A program made the position numbers and the translations under genes. This document shows positions 16,841-25,791 of a stretch of DNA of 53,998 nucleotides, piece after piece; positions within the stretch are counted from its first letter, which is position 1; each line of letters opens with the position of its first letter. The stretch is from an uncultured Gammaproteobacteria bacterium (GTDB lineage: Bacteria; Pseudomonadota; Gammaproteobacteria; Pseudomonadales; Azotimanducaceae), in assembly GCA_913050035.1 (NCBI GenBank), contig CAJXAC010000006.1, forward strand, positions 1 to 53,998. Direction: 5' to 3'. The notes under the pieces are model-generated. The model did not search any database. It saw only the letters and a program-made list of their open reading frames with translations, and was not told the DNA's origin.

Positions 16841-19800
16841 GCCCCAGCGCGCCGCAGCCCGGTAGGCAACGGTAGCCGTTTCCACAACGCTTTCAGCTGA
16901 TGGGGTATCGCGAGCATAGCTGGAGTAGTCACTAGAGTCAGAAGTGTGGCGAAGGTTAAGCCAGAGACAATGGCCTGAGACAACGGTACCCACAAAGTCG
17001 AAAGCTGTCCGCCTTGCACGATGGTGCGGTTGATCACGTCAATGCTGAGATTGCTCGCCAGAGGCAATAAGCCGAATACTGTGGTCACCGTAGTGAGCAT
17101 AACTGGTCGTAAGCGCTGGGCGCCGGTTCGTACAATCAACTGCACATAGTCTTGATCGGGGTTGTCCGCACGCAGTTTGTTATACGTATCAATCAGCACG
17201 ATATTGTTGTTCACCACAATGCCCGCCAAGGCCACTACGCCAACGCCTGTTAAGATCGCGCTGAACGGATTGCCAGTGATCAATAATCCGAGCAGCACCC
17301 CGGCTGTCGACAAGATCACGGCGAAAAGAATCAATGTGCTTTGGTAGAAGCTATTAAACTGCGTGACCAAAAGAACAAACATCAGCAGCAGCGACAGTGA
17401 GAATGCGACGCCGACAAAGGCTAGTGACTCGGCTTGCTCTTCGTTGGCGCCTCTGAACGTGATGTTGAGATCCGGGTGCCAGTCTTGGGTATTGATCCAA
17501 GCCTGCAGCTCCTTGACCTTAGCGTCCGCGAGAATGCCCGGAGCGACGTCAGCTAATACTTTTTTAATGGGAATACCGTTGTGTCTTTCGATGGTGTCGA
17601 CATTGGGAATCGGCTCTAAGCTGACAAAATTCGACAACGGCACCAAGCCGTTAGCGGTATTAATGCGTAGCTGGTCTAAAGCCAGCAGGCCACGCGACTC
17701 GCTCGGATAGCGGACCCTGATATCGACACCGTCATCTGCTCGGTCAGGTCGGTATTCACCAACCTTGATGCCATTGGTCACCAACTGCACCGCAATACCC
17801 ACTTGGCTCACATCTGCACCGTAGATCGCAGCCTGAGCGCGGTCAACGTTAAGCTTGAACTCAACACCGGGTAGGGATCGAGTGTCGTCAATATCGCGCA
17901 ACCCTGTTACTTGCGAACGCATGTAGTTAACGATTTTCTCAACTGCAGGCTCGAGCAGATCCCGATTGTAAGATGACAATTCGATATTGAGATCCTTACC
18001 CACCGGGGGTCCCATATCTTCTGCACGGGCCTCCACCTGAATACCTGAGATATTGGCTGAACGCTCGCGTATTTCTTCCAGGATCTCGGTCGCAGTATTG
18101 CGGCGCTGGGGTTGATCGTAAAGTTCGAGAAACATGCTGCCAATGCGATCGCCGCCGCCATTACGGCTGGGCTGTCCAGACATCTGCGTGCGCACACTTA
18201 GATGCTCGATACCCTCAATTTCTAACACCTGTTCCTCAACCTCCTTAATCAAGGCGTTGGTCTCATCAACGCTCATGTTACCTCGCGCGCGGATGCTGAC
18301 GCTGGCGAACTTTGACTCGGCTTGGGAAAAGTAGATTAGGCCGCTGCCATACTGACCGTAGGCCCAGAATGTCGTGAACAAAATGGCTAACGTAACGGCC
18401 ATGGTGACCAAGCCGTAGCGGGTGGCAAAACCTAGAACTCGCGCGTAAAAACCGGTTAAAGATCGCAGTTCTCGAGGGTCGCCTTGCTCCAAAATATCGA
18501 GTTTCTTTTGCGCTTTTTTATCCTTATTGCCAGCGCGTCCGATAATGGCGCCAATGGCTGGTCCGAAAACTAGGGCGTAGAGCAATGACCCGCTGAGTAC
18601 GGTAAATACGGTCACGGGCAAAAAGCGCATGAATTTGCCAGACACACCTGGCCAAAACATCAGCGGTAAGAAGGCGGCCAAAGTCGTGGCGATAGAGGCT
18701 GTCACTGGCCAAAACATACGTTTTGCAGCGGCCAAATACGCGTCTCTACTGTTATGGCCCTCGATCATTTTGCGGTCGGCATATTCCGTTACCACAATTG
18801 CGCCATCGATTAACATGCCCAAGCCCAGCAGCATGCCGAACATAACCATGAAGTTGAACGAGTAGCCCAATAGGTAGATGAAAATCAGCGAAAACAGGAA
18901 TGAGGCTGGGATACCGAAGCCAACAATCAGACCGCTACGGATACCCATAGCCGCAACTACGATAACCATCACCAAACACAGAGCGGTAAGAATGTTGCCT
19001 TCAAGCTCTACCACCTGGCTTTCTGCGTAGGGTGCTTGGTCTTGTGAATAGAAGATGTCGACCTTGGCCGGTAAGTTTGCCCGGAATGTCTCAGTGACCT
19101 TTTTGGCGTTCTCAATAGCTTGGATAACATTGCTGTCGGCGCGTTTTACGATGTTTAGAGCAATCGTGTTTTTGCCGTCCACCCGCGAATATTGAGTGCG
19201 GTCCTTGAATGTGCGACGCACCTCTGCGACGTCGCTAAGAGCGATTACTGTGTCGCCATCTGACTTTACGGGAATGTCGTAAATGTCACTGTAGTTTTCA
19301 ATGACGCTAGGAACTTTAACGGCGAAGCGACCCTCACCGTTATCAAGACTGCCGGCAGGGATCAGTCGATTATTTCGCGCAATACTATTGATGATTTGTT
19401 CCGACGAAAGCCCGTAGGTTTCGAGTTCCTTAGGATCAATAACTGCTTCGAGAAGCTCTTCTCGCGAGCCCTGCAAGTCGGCAGACAAGATATCGGGCTG
19501 CGCTTCTATTAAATCCCGCAAATCCAGTGCCAGGGTGTAAAGCATACGCTCGGGCACATCACCGACCAGATTCACCTGAATGATCGGGAATTCGCTAGTC
19601 GACTGCTCTTGAATGATTGGTTCTTCCGCCGTGGTGGGGAATTCGACCTTGGCGCGATCGACAGCTTCCCGCGTGTCCATTAATGCTTGATCAAGGTCAA
19701 AGTCGGGGTCGAATTCCACCATCACTGTGCCGGCATTTTCAGCGGCATAGGCGTTGATCTCCTCTATTCCCTCCACCTGGCGCAACTCGATTTCCAGTGG

Positions 19801-19998
19801 CATGACCAACAGTCGCTCGGCGTCCTCGGGGGAAATACCTTCGTGCACCACCGTGATCACAAAGAAGGGCACGCTGATATCTGGATCACCCTCTACCGGA
19901 ATTGAGCAGCGCGCGATCATACCGCACAGCAGAATCATGAATAGCAGTAGCAGGGTAGTTCGCGATCGGCTAATCGCAGCTTCGAGGAATCTGAACAT
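16837..19998 (-). CDS. RND-family efflux pump, inner-membrane permease
   Basis: 1053 residues, a normal length for AcrB/CzcA-type pumps. Membrane helix 1 is at the N-terminus, then a large periplasmic domain with the docking and porter segments, helices 2-6 from about residue 335, and a repeat of the plan in the second half. The proton-relay segment of helix 4 reads GLGMLIDGAIVVTEY, with one Asp where drug pumps of the AcrB group have two. That pattern is more like heavy-metal or NolG-type pumps. It lies 7 bases after the adaptor gene in one operon. No outer-membrane channel gene is in the window. Confidence 0.92.
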   Translation of the reverse strand: MFRFLEAAISRSRTTLLLLFMILLCGMIARCSIPVEGDPDISVPFFVITVVHEGISPEDAERLLVMPLEIELRQVEGIEEINAYAAENAGTVMVEFDPDFDLDQALMDTREAVDRAKVEFPTTAEEPIIQEQSTSEFPIIQVNLVGDVPERMLYTLALDLRDLIEAQPDILSADLQGSREELLEAVIDPKELETYGLSSEQIINSIARNNRLIPAGSLDNGEGRFAVKVPSVIENYSDIYDIPVKSDGDTVIALSDVAEVRRTFKDRTQYSRVDGKNTIALNIVKRADSNVIQAIENAKKVTETFRANLPAKVDIFYSQDQAPYAESQVVELEGNILTALCLVMVIVVAAMGIRSGLIVGFGIPASFLFSLIFIYLLGYSFNFMVMFGMLLGLGMLIDGAIVVTEYADRKMIEGHNSRDAYLAAAKRMFWPVTASIATTLAAFLPLMFWPGVSGKFMRFLPVTVFTVLSGSLLYALVFGPAIGAIIGRAGNKDKKAQKKLDILEQGDPRELRSLTGFYARVLGFATRYGLVTMAVTLAILFTTFWAYGQYGSGLIYFSQAESKFASVSIRARGNMSVDETNALIKEVEEQVLEIEGIEHLSVRTQMSGQPSRNGGGDRIGSMFLELYDQPQRRNTATEILEEIRERSANISGIQVEARAEDMGPPVGKDLNIELSSYNRDLLEPAVEKIVNYMRSQVTGLRDIDDTRSLPGVEFKLNVDRAQAAIYGADVSQVGIAVQLVTNGIKVGEYRPDRADDGVDIRVRYPSESRGLLALDQLRINTANGLVPLSNFVSLEPIPNVDTIERHNGIPIKKVLADVAPGILADAKVKELQAWINTQDWHPDLNITFRGANEEQAESLAFVGVAFSLSLLLMFVLLVTQFNSFYQSTLILFAVILSTAGVLLGLLITGNPFSAILTGVGVVALAGIVVNNNIVLIDTYNKLRADNPDQDYVQLIVRTGAQRLRPVMLTTVTTVFGLLPLASNLSIDVINRTIVQGGQLSTLWVPLSQAIVSGLTFATLLTLVTTPAMLAIPHQLKALWKRLPLPTGLRRAGA

Positions 19999-20005
19999 GC
20001 TTGAG

Positions 20006-21133
20006 TTAAGTGCCTGTACTTAGCGACTGCGCGACCGCGCTGGTAAAGCGGTCGCGAAAGTCCGGATCAACTCGCTCACCTGCAACCACCATTTCCTGGC
20101 CCACAGTAATAATCGCCGTTTCGTTCGGCAAACCGGTTACCCACACCCCGTCAGGGCCTTCAGTGATGATTTCGATGTTGTGAAAATGCACGATGTTGTC
20201 GCTGTCCAACACTCTAATACCAATCTCACCACGGTCGTCCAGTGCAAATAAGGCAGGGCTTACCCGTTGTGCCAAGACTCGATCCACAGGGATTTTTATT
20301 TCGGCAGTGATGCCTGAGCGCAAGGCGCCATCGGTATTATCCAATTGAATTTCTACCGCGTAGGTGCGGGTTTGTGGATCGCTTTGTTGACCGACAAAGG
20401 TCACGGGACCCTGCACAGTGCGTCCATCAGTCAATACGCCAGTAGCCAACTCACCAAGTTTCAGATCAAGTACATCTTTTTCCGATACCCGGCCAACCAT
20501 CAGCATGGGATTGAGGTCGACAATGGTCGCGCAACCCTGCCCGGGATTAACGTAGTCACCGATCTCCACGTGCACATCTTCCACCACACCGGCAAATGGC
20601 GCGCGAATTAAGGTTTTTTCGATGTTCAGCTGGCGCCGCTTCAGTTGTGCTGCGGTACTGGCTAAGCGCGCTTTGGCGGCAGCAATTGCGCTGTCAGAAT
20701 TAAACCCTTTGGCTTCAAGCTTTAGTGCACCCTGATAATCGATACGGGCTTGTCTGACGAGTTCCTGAGCCTCAATCAATGCAGTCTGACGGTCTTCGAT
20801 CGACAATTCGCAGAGCACCGCATCTGTTGCCACCACATCACCGCGCTCCACTCGGCGCTCCACCACGCGCCCGACTAGTTCGGCACGGGCATTCACAGTG
20901 CGTTTGTTCTGGGTTTTGCCACGAATGTTGGTGTAACGAATTTTCTCAACAGCGCGAATGCGCTCTGCGCGCACCCGGGTTGGGATTGAATCACTGCCGA
21001 TTTCCTCTTCCATGCGATTTTGTTCAGCGATAGAGGGGTCAATCACCACAGGTGCTGAATTTATTTGGCCTGACACCAGCCAAACAGTCAGGAAAACAGC
21101 AATGGCAGAGGCCCAAATATAGGTGGAACGCAT
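20006..21133 (-). CDS. RND pump periplasmic adaptor (membrane fusion protein)
   Basis: 375 residues. An N-terminal anchor (YIWASAIAVFLTVWLVSG) is followed by the lipoyl/barrel-sandwich halves: VVERRVERGDVVATDAVLCEL near 95 and TLIRAPFAGVVEDVHVEIGDYV near 185. A coiled-coil hairpin lies between, rich in Ala, Gln and Arg (RQARIDYQGALKLEAKGFN). A beta-barrel domain follows. It links the permease to an outer-membrane channel. It is the first gene of the operon. The palindrome at 21158-21175, 25 bases upstream, is the likely operator. Confidence 0.9.
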   Translation of the reverse strand: MRSTYIWASAIAVFLTVWLVSGQINSAPVVIDPSIAEQNRMEEEIGSDSIPTRVRAERIRAVEKIRYTNIRGKTQNKRTVNARAELVGRVVERRVERGDVVATDAVLCELSIEDRQTALIEAQELVRQARIDYQGALKLEAKGFNSDSAIAAAKARLASTAAQLKRRQLNIEKTLIRAPFAGVVEDVHVEIGDYVNPGQGCATIVDLNPMLMVGRVSEKDVLDLKLGELATGVLTDGRTVQGPVTFVGQQSDPQTRTYAVEIQLDNTDGALRSGITAEIKIPVDRVLAQRVSPALFALDDRGEIGIRVLDSDNIVHFHNIEIITEGPDGVWVTGLPNETAIITVGQEMVVAGERVDPDFRDRFTSAVAQSLSTGT

Positions 21134-21157
21134 GAATCAATCCAAAGTGGTTAGAAT

Positions 21158-21175
21158 TTACGTTACTAAACGTAA
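21158..21175. promoter_or_regulatory. Palindromic operator upstream of the RND operon
   Basis: TTACGTTACTAAACGTAA is a perfect inverted repeat with 7-base arms and a 4-base centre. It sits 25 bases before the adaptor start on the minus strand, where a TetR-type repressor of an efflux operon usually binds. No regulator gene is adjacent, so the partner protein would be encoded elsewhere. Confidence 0.55.
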
Positions 21176-21400
21176 CACAAGGCGGCGTAAGATAGCCAAA
21201 AGTTAGCCAAAGTGCTACCAACAAAAAGCAAAAGAATCGAAATTCAGAGCAGATTAGGGTCGCATGGCTCAACGGAGCGTGAAAGTTGTATGCGTATTGA
21301 GTCAGTAAGGCATTTCAGCCGGCTTAAAGTTTCAACTCGAGCCGCGCCCTACAATAGCGCGCCCGCTTTATTCGACGTCGCAGTTTTCGGCACGGGTACT

Positions 21401-21431
21401 GACAATAGCCGCTGGGTTAGCAGCTATTGTC
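21401..21431. repeat. Inverted repeat, 9-bp arms
   Basis: GACAATAGC and GCTATTGTC flank an inner GCT/AGC pair, giving a stable hairpin on either strand. No T-run follows in either direction. It may back up the terminator-like hairpin at 21444-21468 or bind a regulator. Confidence 0.45.
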
Positions 21432-21443
21432 CTGAGGGTCATC

Positions 21444-21468
21444 GCGCCCCTATCAGAGCTCGGGGCGC
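21444..21468 (-). terminator. Terminator-like hairpin after the GST gene
   Basis: GCGCCCC and GGGGCGC arms with an 11-base loop lie 15 bases past the GST stop on the minus strand. It is GC-rich but lacks a following T-run, so termination strength is uncertain. Confidence 0.4.
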
Positions 21469-21483
21469 ATCGGCAGAAACTGA

Positions 21484-22098
21484 CTACGCAGCGGCACTGG
21501 GGCGTGCAGCCATACGCTCATACCAAGCGTGAATGTGGGTCAGCTCTTGATCGTAGGGTTGGCCTACAGAGCCGCCGAAGGTAAGAAAGCAGTAGAGTAA
21601 TACGTCTGCCATACTGATTTGCTCGCCCCCAATGAACGCGCGTCCATCAGCCATCAAATCGTTGAGCCAAGCAGTTTTTTCCCGCGCGATTTGCTTTAGC
21701 CCATCGGCAGCGTCAGGAATCGTGGTCATGCGCTCTTTGAATAATGGCAGACCCTCGCTGTAGCGGAATCCGCTGGTTAAAGGTTCGCAAATATTCAGAT
21801 CTACCCGCCGTGTCCACATTCGTGTGTTGGCCCGAGCCTCGGCAGAATCGCCCATTAAAGTAATACCACTGGCTTGCTCATCAAGGTATTCGCAAATAGC
21901 GGTAATCTCGGCCAAAATTTCGCCGTTATTCATTTCTAGGCAAGGCATTTGACCAGCTGGATTTAATGCCAAGTAAGGTGTCTGACGATTCGCGCCGGCC
22001 ATTAGATCGACCGCTTCAAGTTCAAGCGCTACGCCGCATTCAGCAGCATACATACGCACGACATGGGGGTTTGGCCCCACAGAGTTATACAGTTTCAT
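21484..22098 (-). CDS. Glutathione S-transferase
   Basis: 204 residues, a normal GST length. The N-terminal thioredoxin-like domain contains the cis-Pro site GQMPCLEMNN near residue 50, and the gamma-Glu-binding stretch EITAICEYLDE near 65. The C-terminal domain is all-helical. The N-terminal SVGPNPHVVRMYAAECG carries the catalytic region, with Ser5 or Asn as candidates rather than Tyr. It would conjugate glutathione to an electrophile or dehalogenate it. GGGGG precedes the ATG at 22098. It lies just downstream of a GloA-like gene and a halohydrin dehalogenase on the same strand. Confidence 0.9.
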   Translation of the reverse strand: MKLYNSVGPNPHVVRMYAAECGVALELEAVDLMAGANRQTPYLALNPAGQMPCLEMNNGEILAEITAICEYLDEQASGITLMGDSAEARANTRMWTRRVDLNICEPLTSGFRYSEGLPLFKERMTTIPDAADGLKQIAREKTAWLNDLMADGRAFIGGEQISMADVLLYCFLTFGGSVGQPYDQELTHIHAWYERMAARPSAAA

Positions 22099-22137
22099 AA
22101 ATTCCCCCTGGTTGTAGTTAAGTTGTGTGGCTTAAGG

Positions 22138-22557
22138 CTACCACTCGCCAATATTTTCCATGCTCAGCCAGGGCTCCGCGGGCGCTAACGCCTCGCCGGC
22201 TTGGAGTAGTTCAACAGATATACCATCAGGTGATCGCACAAAGGCCATGCGCCCGTCTCGCGGCGGCCTGTTAATAACCACATCGTTACTGGCCAAGCGC
22301 TCACAGGTGGCATAGATGTCGTCGACCCGATAGGCCAAATGGCCGAAGTTGCGACCGCCGGAGTAAGACTCGGGATCCCAGTTATAAGTCAGCTCGACTT
22401 GCGAGCTCTCGTTTCCGGGCGCACTGAGAAAGACCAGAGTGAAACGTCCTTGGTCGTTGTCATAGCGCCTCAGTTCTTCAAGGCCTAGGGCATCACAGTA
22501 AAACTTCAGCGACGCTTCGAGGTCAGAAACCCGAACCATGGTGTGCAGGTATTGCAT
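22138..22557 (-). CDS. GloA-like VOC protein (lactoylglutathione lyase family)
   Basis: 139 residues. MQYLHTMVRVSDLEASLKFYC mirrors the start of glyoxalase I (LHTM.RV.DL..S..FY). ELTYNWDPESYSGGRNFGHLAY in the middle carries the second metal His, and GISVELLQAGE near residue 125 carries the last Glu. H5 and the central Glu complete a plausible metal site. It would isomerise a hemithioacetal of glutathione and an alpha-oxoaldehyde, or handle a similar adduct. ATG 22557 matches the family start; a GTG nine bases earlier is possible. It is 39 bases before the GST gene, which suggests shared glutathione chemistry. Confidence 0.82.
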   Translation of the reverse strand: MQYLHTMVRVSDLEASLKFYCDALGLEELRRYDNDQGRFTLVFLSAPGNESSQVELTYNWDPESYSGGRNFGHLAYRVDDIYATCERLASNDVVINRPPRDGRMAFVRSPDGISVELLQAGEALAPAEPWLSMENIGEW

Positions 22558-22757
22558 AACAATCACAGTGGCAAAAAACCCAGTGTAGCGGCAACCGCGG
22601 GTTCCCGGCTACCCATCCAAAACCCAGTGGCTAGCGAAGTATTGCTCAGCAAAACAACTCCACGTCTGGGCAGACCCTTTAGCCAGTAACGGCGTCAACA
22701 AACCACTAAATACTGCTGGTCTCGTCTCGAGGGCACTGGTTTTGAATTGCTGGTGTG

Positions 22758-23441
22758 TCAGCGCTGCACCCAGCCGCCGCTAAAGGGTATTGCCTGACCG
22801 ACGAAAAAGTCACTGTTATCGGATGCCAAAAATAGTGCGAACTCTGCATCTTCCCTAGCGGTTGCCAACCGTCCAAGAGGTACCTGTCGTCGCAATGACT
22901 TTTTAAACGATTCTTGCTCGCGCAGGGACTCGGGATAATAAACGGGATTTTCCACATAATTCTGGGCGATCAGATTGACCTGAACATTATGCGGCGCCGC
23001 CTCAACGCCCAGAGCCTGCACATAGCCCACCTGTGCTGCGCGCGCAGCGCTATAGGCGGCGAGTGTGCGCATGCCGCGCAATGCTGCAGCACTGCCATAG
23101 ACAACAATTTTTCCCGCCCCGCGCTGCATCATTTGTGGCAGCACTGCCCGGCACAGTCGGTGCAGCGGATGCACCATGATGTCGAAAGCTGTATGCCAGT
23201 CATCGTCACTGAGTTCAGCCGTTGCAGTGCCGCTAAAGTTGGCTGACGCCAGATTTGCGATTAATACATCGATATCCCCGGCACTTTTTACCAGTTCCTC
23301 GCATCGGCCAGCAGCGCGTAAATCAGAGGTATCGGTAGTGACGATCGCTCCTTCAGCAGTGAAGAGTTCTGCAGTCGCAGGACCCATGTAGTCATCGGCT
23401 TGGGTAATCAGTACGCGTTTATTCAGCAGGCGCTGTGTCAT
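22758..23441 (-). CDS. Halohydrin (haloalcohol) dehalogenase, HheB-like
   Basis: 227 residues with an SDR fold but without the glycine-rich NAD site. In its place is T13-QADD-Y18-M-G20, the T-X4-F/Y-X-G halide-site motif of halohydrin dehalogenases. The catalytic set is S117-X12-Y130-X3-R134 (YGSAAALRGM then AAYSAAR), with Arg where SDR dehydrogenases have Lys. The ending VPLGRLATAREDAEFALFLA and FVGQAIPFSGGW recall HheB as I remember it. The enzyme would close vicinal halohydrins to epoxides, releasing halide, and reopen epoxides with azide, cyanide or nitrite. I start at ATG 23441; a longer frame upstream has no family similarity. Confidence 0.85.
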   Translation of the reverse strand: MTQRLLNKRVLITQADDYMGPATAELFTAEGAIVTTDTSDLRAAGRCEELVKSAGDIDVLIANLASANFSGTATAELSDDDWHTAFDIMVHPLHRLCRAVLPQMMQRGAGKIVVYGSAAALRGMRTLAAYSAARAAQVGYVQALGVEAAPHNVQVNLIAQNYVENPVYYPESLREQESFKKSLRRQVPLGRLATAREDAEFALFLASDNSDFFVGQAIPFSGGWVQR

Positions 23442-23527
23442 GGTTGTGCTCCAGCAAAAAGAACCAAGGCTAGCATGCAGTTTGTTCGAGTGCTGACGAA
23501 AGCGTGAGGAATAAAACCATACCAGTG

Positions 23528-23533
23528 TATAAT
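23528..23533 (+). promoter_or_regulatory. -10 box (TATAAT) upstream of glcB
   Basis: A perfect TATAAT 38 bases before the glcB start. The -35 region is weak, so an activator may be needed. Confidence 0.45.
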
Positions 23534-23571
23534 GCTGCGCCGTTTCGGATCCCGACAAGAGGAAAACAAGA

Positions 23572-25776
23572 ATGACAGAACAGGCTGTATCCAGAGTGCA
23601 ACGCGGCGGCTTGCAGGTGGCCTCAGAGCTCGACGCATTGATCTTAGATCAAGCTATTCCGGGCACCGGTGTGTCCATAGAAGATTTTTGGGCTGGATTC
23701 GAACGCTGTCTGACCGAATTAGGGCCGGTAAATAAGAAATTATTGGCATTGCGAGAAGAATTTCAGCAACAGATTGATCAGTGGCACCTAGACCGCAAGG
23801 GCCGAGCCATTGATGCGGCAGAGTACAAAGCATTCCTGCAAGACATTGGTTACCTGCTGCCAGAACCGGACTCAGTAACGATTACCACAACTAAAGTCGA
23901 TGACGAGATCGCAAAGATTGCCGGCCCCCAGTTAGTGGTACCAGTAATGAATGCGCGTTATGCCTTGAATGCAGCAAATGCCCGTTGGGGTAGCCTTTAC
24001 GATGCCTTTTACGGCACTGACATCATTCCCGAGTCGCCGGGCAACGAAAAAGGCACCAGTTACAATCCGGCCCGGGGCGAATTAGTGGTTGCGCGAGTCG
24101 CGGAAGTGCTGGATGCCATGGTGCCGCTCGCTCAGGGCAGTCATAGTGACGTTGTAGCCTACGGCATCGGCGCCAGTGATGATGGTCAGCGTCAATTGCG
24201 CGCGATTTTGCAAGATGGGGGCAACACCCCCCTAGCTGACCCCAAGCAACTTGTTGGATTTGTCGGCGAGCCTGAACCCAGCAGTATTTTGCTGGTTCAC
24301 AACGGTCTGCACTTGGATATTTTAATCGACGCTAGCCATCCGGTCGGTGCGGTGCATCCGGCGGGAGTGAAGGACGTTGAGATAGAGTCTGCCATAACCA
24401 CCATCCAAGACTGCGAGGACTCGGTGGCTGCCGTAGATGCAGAAGACAAGTGCGTTGTATACGGCAATTGGCTGGGCCTAATGAAAGGCGATCTTCAAGA
24501 AGTCATGGAGAAGGGTGGTCAACGCGTGGTGCGAAAACTCAATCCGGATCGTCAATATACCGACCTCCAGGGTCAGCCGCTGAGCATGCACGGCCGTAGT
24601 CTAATGCTAGTGCGTAATGTGGGTCACCTTATGACTACCGACGCAGTACTAGACGCTCAAGGCAATGAAGTCCCAGAGGGATTTCTTGATGGTTTTGTCA
24701 CCGCACTGTCGGCCATACACGATCTTCAAGGAGCAGGGCAGGTGCGTAACTCGCGAGCCGGCAGCGTCTATATCGTAAAGCCGAAAATGCACGGGCCAGA
24801 CGAAGTGGCGTTGGCGGTTGCATTGTTCGACCAGATTGAAGAGACACTGGGCTTGACTCGTAATACGTTAAAAATCGGTGTTATGGACGAAGAACGCCGC
24901 ACCAGTATTAATTTAAAAGCCTGCGTTGCCGAGGCCAAAGACCGCATCGTATTTATCAACACAGGATTCCTCGATCGCACCGGTGACGAGATTCATACCA
25001 GCATGCAGGCGGGTCCGGTATTGGCCAAGGAAGAGCTAAAAGCACAGACCTGGATTAAGGCGTATGAGGACTCAAATGTAGACGTCGGACTGTCTACCGG
25101 ATTTCGCGGTAAGGGTCAGATCGGCAAAGGTATGTGGCCTAAACCTGATGAGATGGCGGAGATGTTGGCAGTAAAAGCCGCTCACCCCCAAGCAGGCGCG
25201 AGCACAGCATGGGTGCCGTCGCCTACGGCAGCGTCACTGCATGCACTGCACTATCACGAAGTCAGTGTCGCGTCAGTACAACAAGAACTGCAAGCGCGAA
25301 CCCCAGCCAGTGTTGACGACATCCTGCAAATCCCCTTGCTTGGAGGTAAGAACCTTGCCGCTGACGAAGTACAAAGCGAGCTAGACAACAATGCCCAAGG
25401 CATTCTGGGATATGTGGTGCGATGGATTGATCAGGGCGTGGGATGTTCGAAAGTGCCCGATATCAACGATGTAGGTCTTATGGAAGATCGGGCGACGCTG
25501 CGGATTTCCAGTCAGCACATCAGTAACTGGTTACATCACGGCATTTGTTCAGAACAACAGGTGCTCGAAACCTTGCAACGCATGGCAGCGGTAGTGGACG
25601 AGCAGAACGCGGGCGATGACGAATATCGCGCGATGGCGCCAAATTTTGAGGATAGCGTCGCATTCCAAGCCGCATGCGACCTCATCTTCAAGGGATTGGA
25701 GCAGCCTAGCGGTTATACCGAGCCGGTACTGCATGCGCGTCGCCGCGAGGCTAAAGCGAAATACGCAAGCACCTAG
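23572..25776 (+). CDS. glcB: Malate synthase G
   Basis: 734 residues, the length of the G isoform (A isoforms are about 530). Diagnostic stretches are [21 protein letters not shown] near residue 340 (catalytic Arg), [20 protein letters not shown] near 425, [19 protein letters not shown] near 500 and [15 protein letters not shown] near 640 with the general-base region. It condenses glyoxylate with acetyl-CoA to malate in the glyoxylate pathway. AGAGGAAAA precedes the ATG. It may be co-transcribed with the SDR 15 bases on. No isocitrate lyase or glycolate oxidase gene is in the window. Confidence 0.96.
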   Translation: MTEQAVSRVQRGGLQVASELDALILDQAIPGTGVSIEDFWAGFERCLTELGPVNKKLLALREEFQQQIDQWHLDRKGRAIDAAEYKAFLQDIGYLLPEPDSVTITTTKVDDEIAKIAGPQLVVPVMNARYALNAANARWGSLYDAFYGTDIIPESPGNEKGTSYNPARGELVVARVAEVLDAMVPLAQGSHSDVVAYGIGASDDGQRQLRAILQDGGNTPLADPKQLVGFVGEPEPSSILLVHNGLHLDILIDASHPVGAVHPAGVKDVEIESAITTIQDCEDSVAAVDAEDKCVVYGNWLGLMKGDLQEVMEKGGQRVVRKLNPDRQYTDLQGQPLSMHGRSLMLVRNVGHLMTTDAVLDAQGNEVPEGFLDGFVTALSAIHDLQGAGQVRNSRAGSVYIVKPKMHGPDEVALAVALFDQIEETLGLTRNTLKIGVMDEERRTSINLKACVAEAKDRIVFINTGFLDRTGDEIHTSMQAGPVLAKEELKAQTWIKAYEDSNVDVGLSTGFRGKGQIGKGMWPKPDEMAEMLAVKAAHPQAGASTAWVPSPTAASLHALHYHEVSVASVQQELQARTPASVDDILQIPLLGGKNLAADEVQSELDNNAQGILGYVVRWIDQGVGCSKVPDINDVGLMEDRATLRISSQHISNWLHHGICSEQQVLETLQRMAAVVDEQNAGDDEYRAMAPNFEDSVAFQAACDLIFKGLEQPSGYTEPVLHARRREAKAKYAST

Positions 25777-25791
25777 GCGGCGGGTAATAGT

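Larger units (their letters stand above)
21134..21483. other. Gene-free interval between RND operon and GST
   Basis: No credible gene. It holds the RND operator (21158-21175) and two inverted repeats (21401-21431 and 21444-21468) that lie downstream of the GST gene. An open frame of 106 codons on the plus strand covers much of it but has no recognisable product and runs into the GST coding strand. Confidence 0.55.

Noticed and set aside
21212-21532. 106-codon open frame on the plus strand
   Set aside because: No family similarity, no ribosome site, and it crosses hairpins and enters the GST gene antisense.
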